6,401 bases of DNA from an uncultured Mesorhizobium sp. (GTDB taxonomy: Bacteria > Pseudomonadota > Alphaproteobacteria > Rhizobiales > Rhizobiaceae). Below, piece by piece: positions 5,321 through 6,401 of this stretch (the stretch's first letter is position 1; each line of letters opens with the position of its first letter). The DNA is taken from contig CATMOC010000225.1 in NCBI GenBank assembly GCA_950071955.1, positions 1-6,401 on the forward strand, given 5' to 3'. The notes beneath the pieces are model-generated. The model saw only the letters and a list, made by a program, of their open reading frames with translations, was not told where the DNA came from and made no database searches. The position numbers and the translations under genes are program-made.

Positions 5321-6401
5321 TCGATCACGGTCTTGACCGGACGGGGGAGCGGAACGTTGCGGCTCGGCTCCTGCATGATCCGCAATTGCGAACGCATCTG
5401 CTCCGCCACCATCTGCGCATCGAGGCTGTCCTTGATGACCTGCGGACGGATGAGGATGATCAGTTCGGTGCGGGTCGCGTTGTTCTGGTTGGAGCGGAAC
5501 GCCTCGCCGATGATCGGCAGGTCACCCAGAACCGGAACACCGTCGCGTCCGCGCTGCTGCTGTTCCGAAATCAGCCCCCCGAGGAGCACGGTTTGGCCGC
5601 TGGTGACCGAGACGGTGGACTGGATCTTGCGCTGCGAGATCGTCGGCGTCAGCGACTGCGACGATCCTCGCGCGACCGATGATATCTCCTGCTCGATCGT
5701 CAGGTTGATCGTGCCGTTGGCCGTTATGCGCGGCAGGACCTTGAGGATCACGCCCGTTTCGCGGAACTCGACATTGTTGACGATCGGCGCCTCGGGATCG
5801 GTCACCGACTGCGCGGTGCGCGTCACGATCGGGATCTCGTCGCCGACCTGAAGGACCGCGGGCTTGTTGTCCAGAACCACGAGGTTCGGCGACGACAGGA
5901 CCTTGACCTCGGTCACACCCCGCAGCGCGTCGATGACCACGTGAGGATCGGATTCAGGCCCCAGAAGCAGGTTGAAGCCGGGAAGAACCCTGGAGATCGC
6001 CGCTTCGGCGACGTCCTTGAACAGCCCGACGGATCCGTCGTCGCCCGATTGCAGGAAGAACTGGACGCCGTACCTGAGATCGTTGCTCAGCGTCACTTCG
6101 GCGATTGTGGCCTCTATCGCCACCTGCGCCGCCGGGCGATCCAATGCGAGGATGGCCTCCTCGATGAGGCGCTGCTGGTCAGGCCGCGCCAGGATCAGGA
6201 GCGAATTGTTTTCGGGATTGGCGGTCACGCGTATCCCTCCGCTATAGCCGCCACCCTGGTCGCCTCCGCCCGATTCGATGCCCGTCGACAGGTCGTCCTC
6301 GATGGGAAGCGCGTCGGCCATGCGATCGGAGGGCGTCGCGGGCGCGGCCGGATCGCCGGAGCCCGAGCGATCGGCAGGTTGCGAATCCGGCGGGAATTGC
6401 G
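5317..6401 (-). CDS. gspD: GspD, T2SS outer-membrane secretin (N-terminus beyond right edge)
   Basis: GspD forms the outer-membrane channel of the T2SS. The C-terminal 360 residues are present; the frame is open to the window edge, and the Met at 6321 is internal. Visible parts: a Pro/Ser/Asp- and then Gly-rich disordered stretch (1-55), as often inserted in the N3 domain; the second half of N3 (IRVTANPENNSLLILA, 56-71, to about 88); and the secretin barrel domain from AQVAIEATIAEV (91-102). The barrel includes VKVLSSPNLVVLDNKPA (165-181), VGDEIPIV (185-192), the gate/barrel strands, TVLLGGLI (270-277), the signature VPVLGDLPIIGEAFR (288-302) and TRTELIILIRPQVI (309-322). A short polar tail (325-360) with a proline segment ends the protein. 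I see no obvious pilotin-binding S domain. This is the first visible gene of the operon and overlaps the peptidase gene by 4 nt. Confidence 0.97.
   Translation of the reverse strand, partial: QFPPDSQPADRSGSGDPAAPATPSDRMADALPIEDDLSTGIESGGGDQGGGYSGGIRVTANPENNSLLILARPDQQRLIEEAILALDRPAAQVAIEATIAEVTLSNDLRYGVQFFLQSGDDGSVGLFKDVAEAAISRVLPGFNLLLGPESDPHVVIDALRGVTEVKVLSSPNLVVLDNKPAVLQVGDEIPIVTRTAQSVTDPEAPIVNNVEFRETGVILKVLPRITANGTINLTIEQEISSVARGSSQSLTPTISQRKIQSTVSVTSGQTVLLGGLISEQQQRGRDGVPVLGDLPIIGEAFRSNQNNATRTELIILIRPQVIKDSLDAQMVAEQMRSQLRIMQEPSRNVPLPRPVKTVIE

Noticed and set aside
4913..5851. 312-aa plus-strand open frame
   Set aside because: It is antisense to the peptidase gene and gspD and has no coherent domain or ribosome-binding site.

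Overview
The window is a high-GC bacterial segment dominated by a type II secretion system (T2SS, general secretory pathway) locus. Protein features suggest an alphaproteobacterium, possibly of the Rhizobiales/Hyphomicrobiales. These are the short GspM of the T2SSM_b type, the PilN-like GspL, and the small GspC/GspN-like protein with a conserved 'LFSPERR' segment. The taxonomic call is inference from protein style, since there is no rRNA or other marker gene here.

Layout, read from the right edge on the minus strand. gspD (secretin, C-terminal 360 residues, cut by the right edge) is followed by a short A24 prepilin peptidase (gspO-like), gspK (minor pseudopilin), gspL, gspM and a small GspC/GspN-like bitopic protein (5317-6401 down to 1657-2130). 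These six genes are tightly packed: four junctions overlap by 1 to 8 nt, and only gspK-gspL has a gap (38 nt). They look like one translationally coupled operon whose promoter lies beyond the right edge. gspF (inner-membrane platform protein) is also on the minus strand at the left edge, cut after residue 279. It is separated from the other genes by a single plus-strand gene and needs its own promoter, probably in the 306-nt divergent intergenic region 839-1144.

The plus-strand gene (1145-1633, 162 aa) is the most unusual element. It encodes a signal peptide or membrane anchor, a short linker, and a domain resembling the inhibitor I9/propeptide domain of subtilisin-like proteases. It stops where the protease domain would begin, with no catalytic domain downstream. 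It may be a standalone inhibitor or trans-acting chaperone for a secreted subtilase, placed inside the secretion locus.

Together the genes supply the outer-membrane channel (GspD), inner-membrane platform (GspF, GspL, GspM), a likely secretin-platform link (GspC-like), the pseudopilus tip component GspK and its processing peptidase. The ATPase gspE and pseudopilins gspG, H, I and J are not in the window. A second point of interest is a run of nine G at the end of gspL. It is the apparent ribosome-binding sequence for a TTG-started gspM, and its phase would allow a -1 frameshift that joins GspL to GspM. Several long plus-strand open frames opposite the gsp genes are antisense by-products of high GC.
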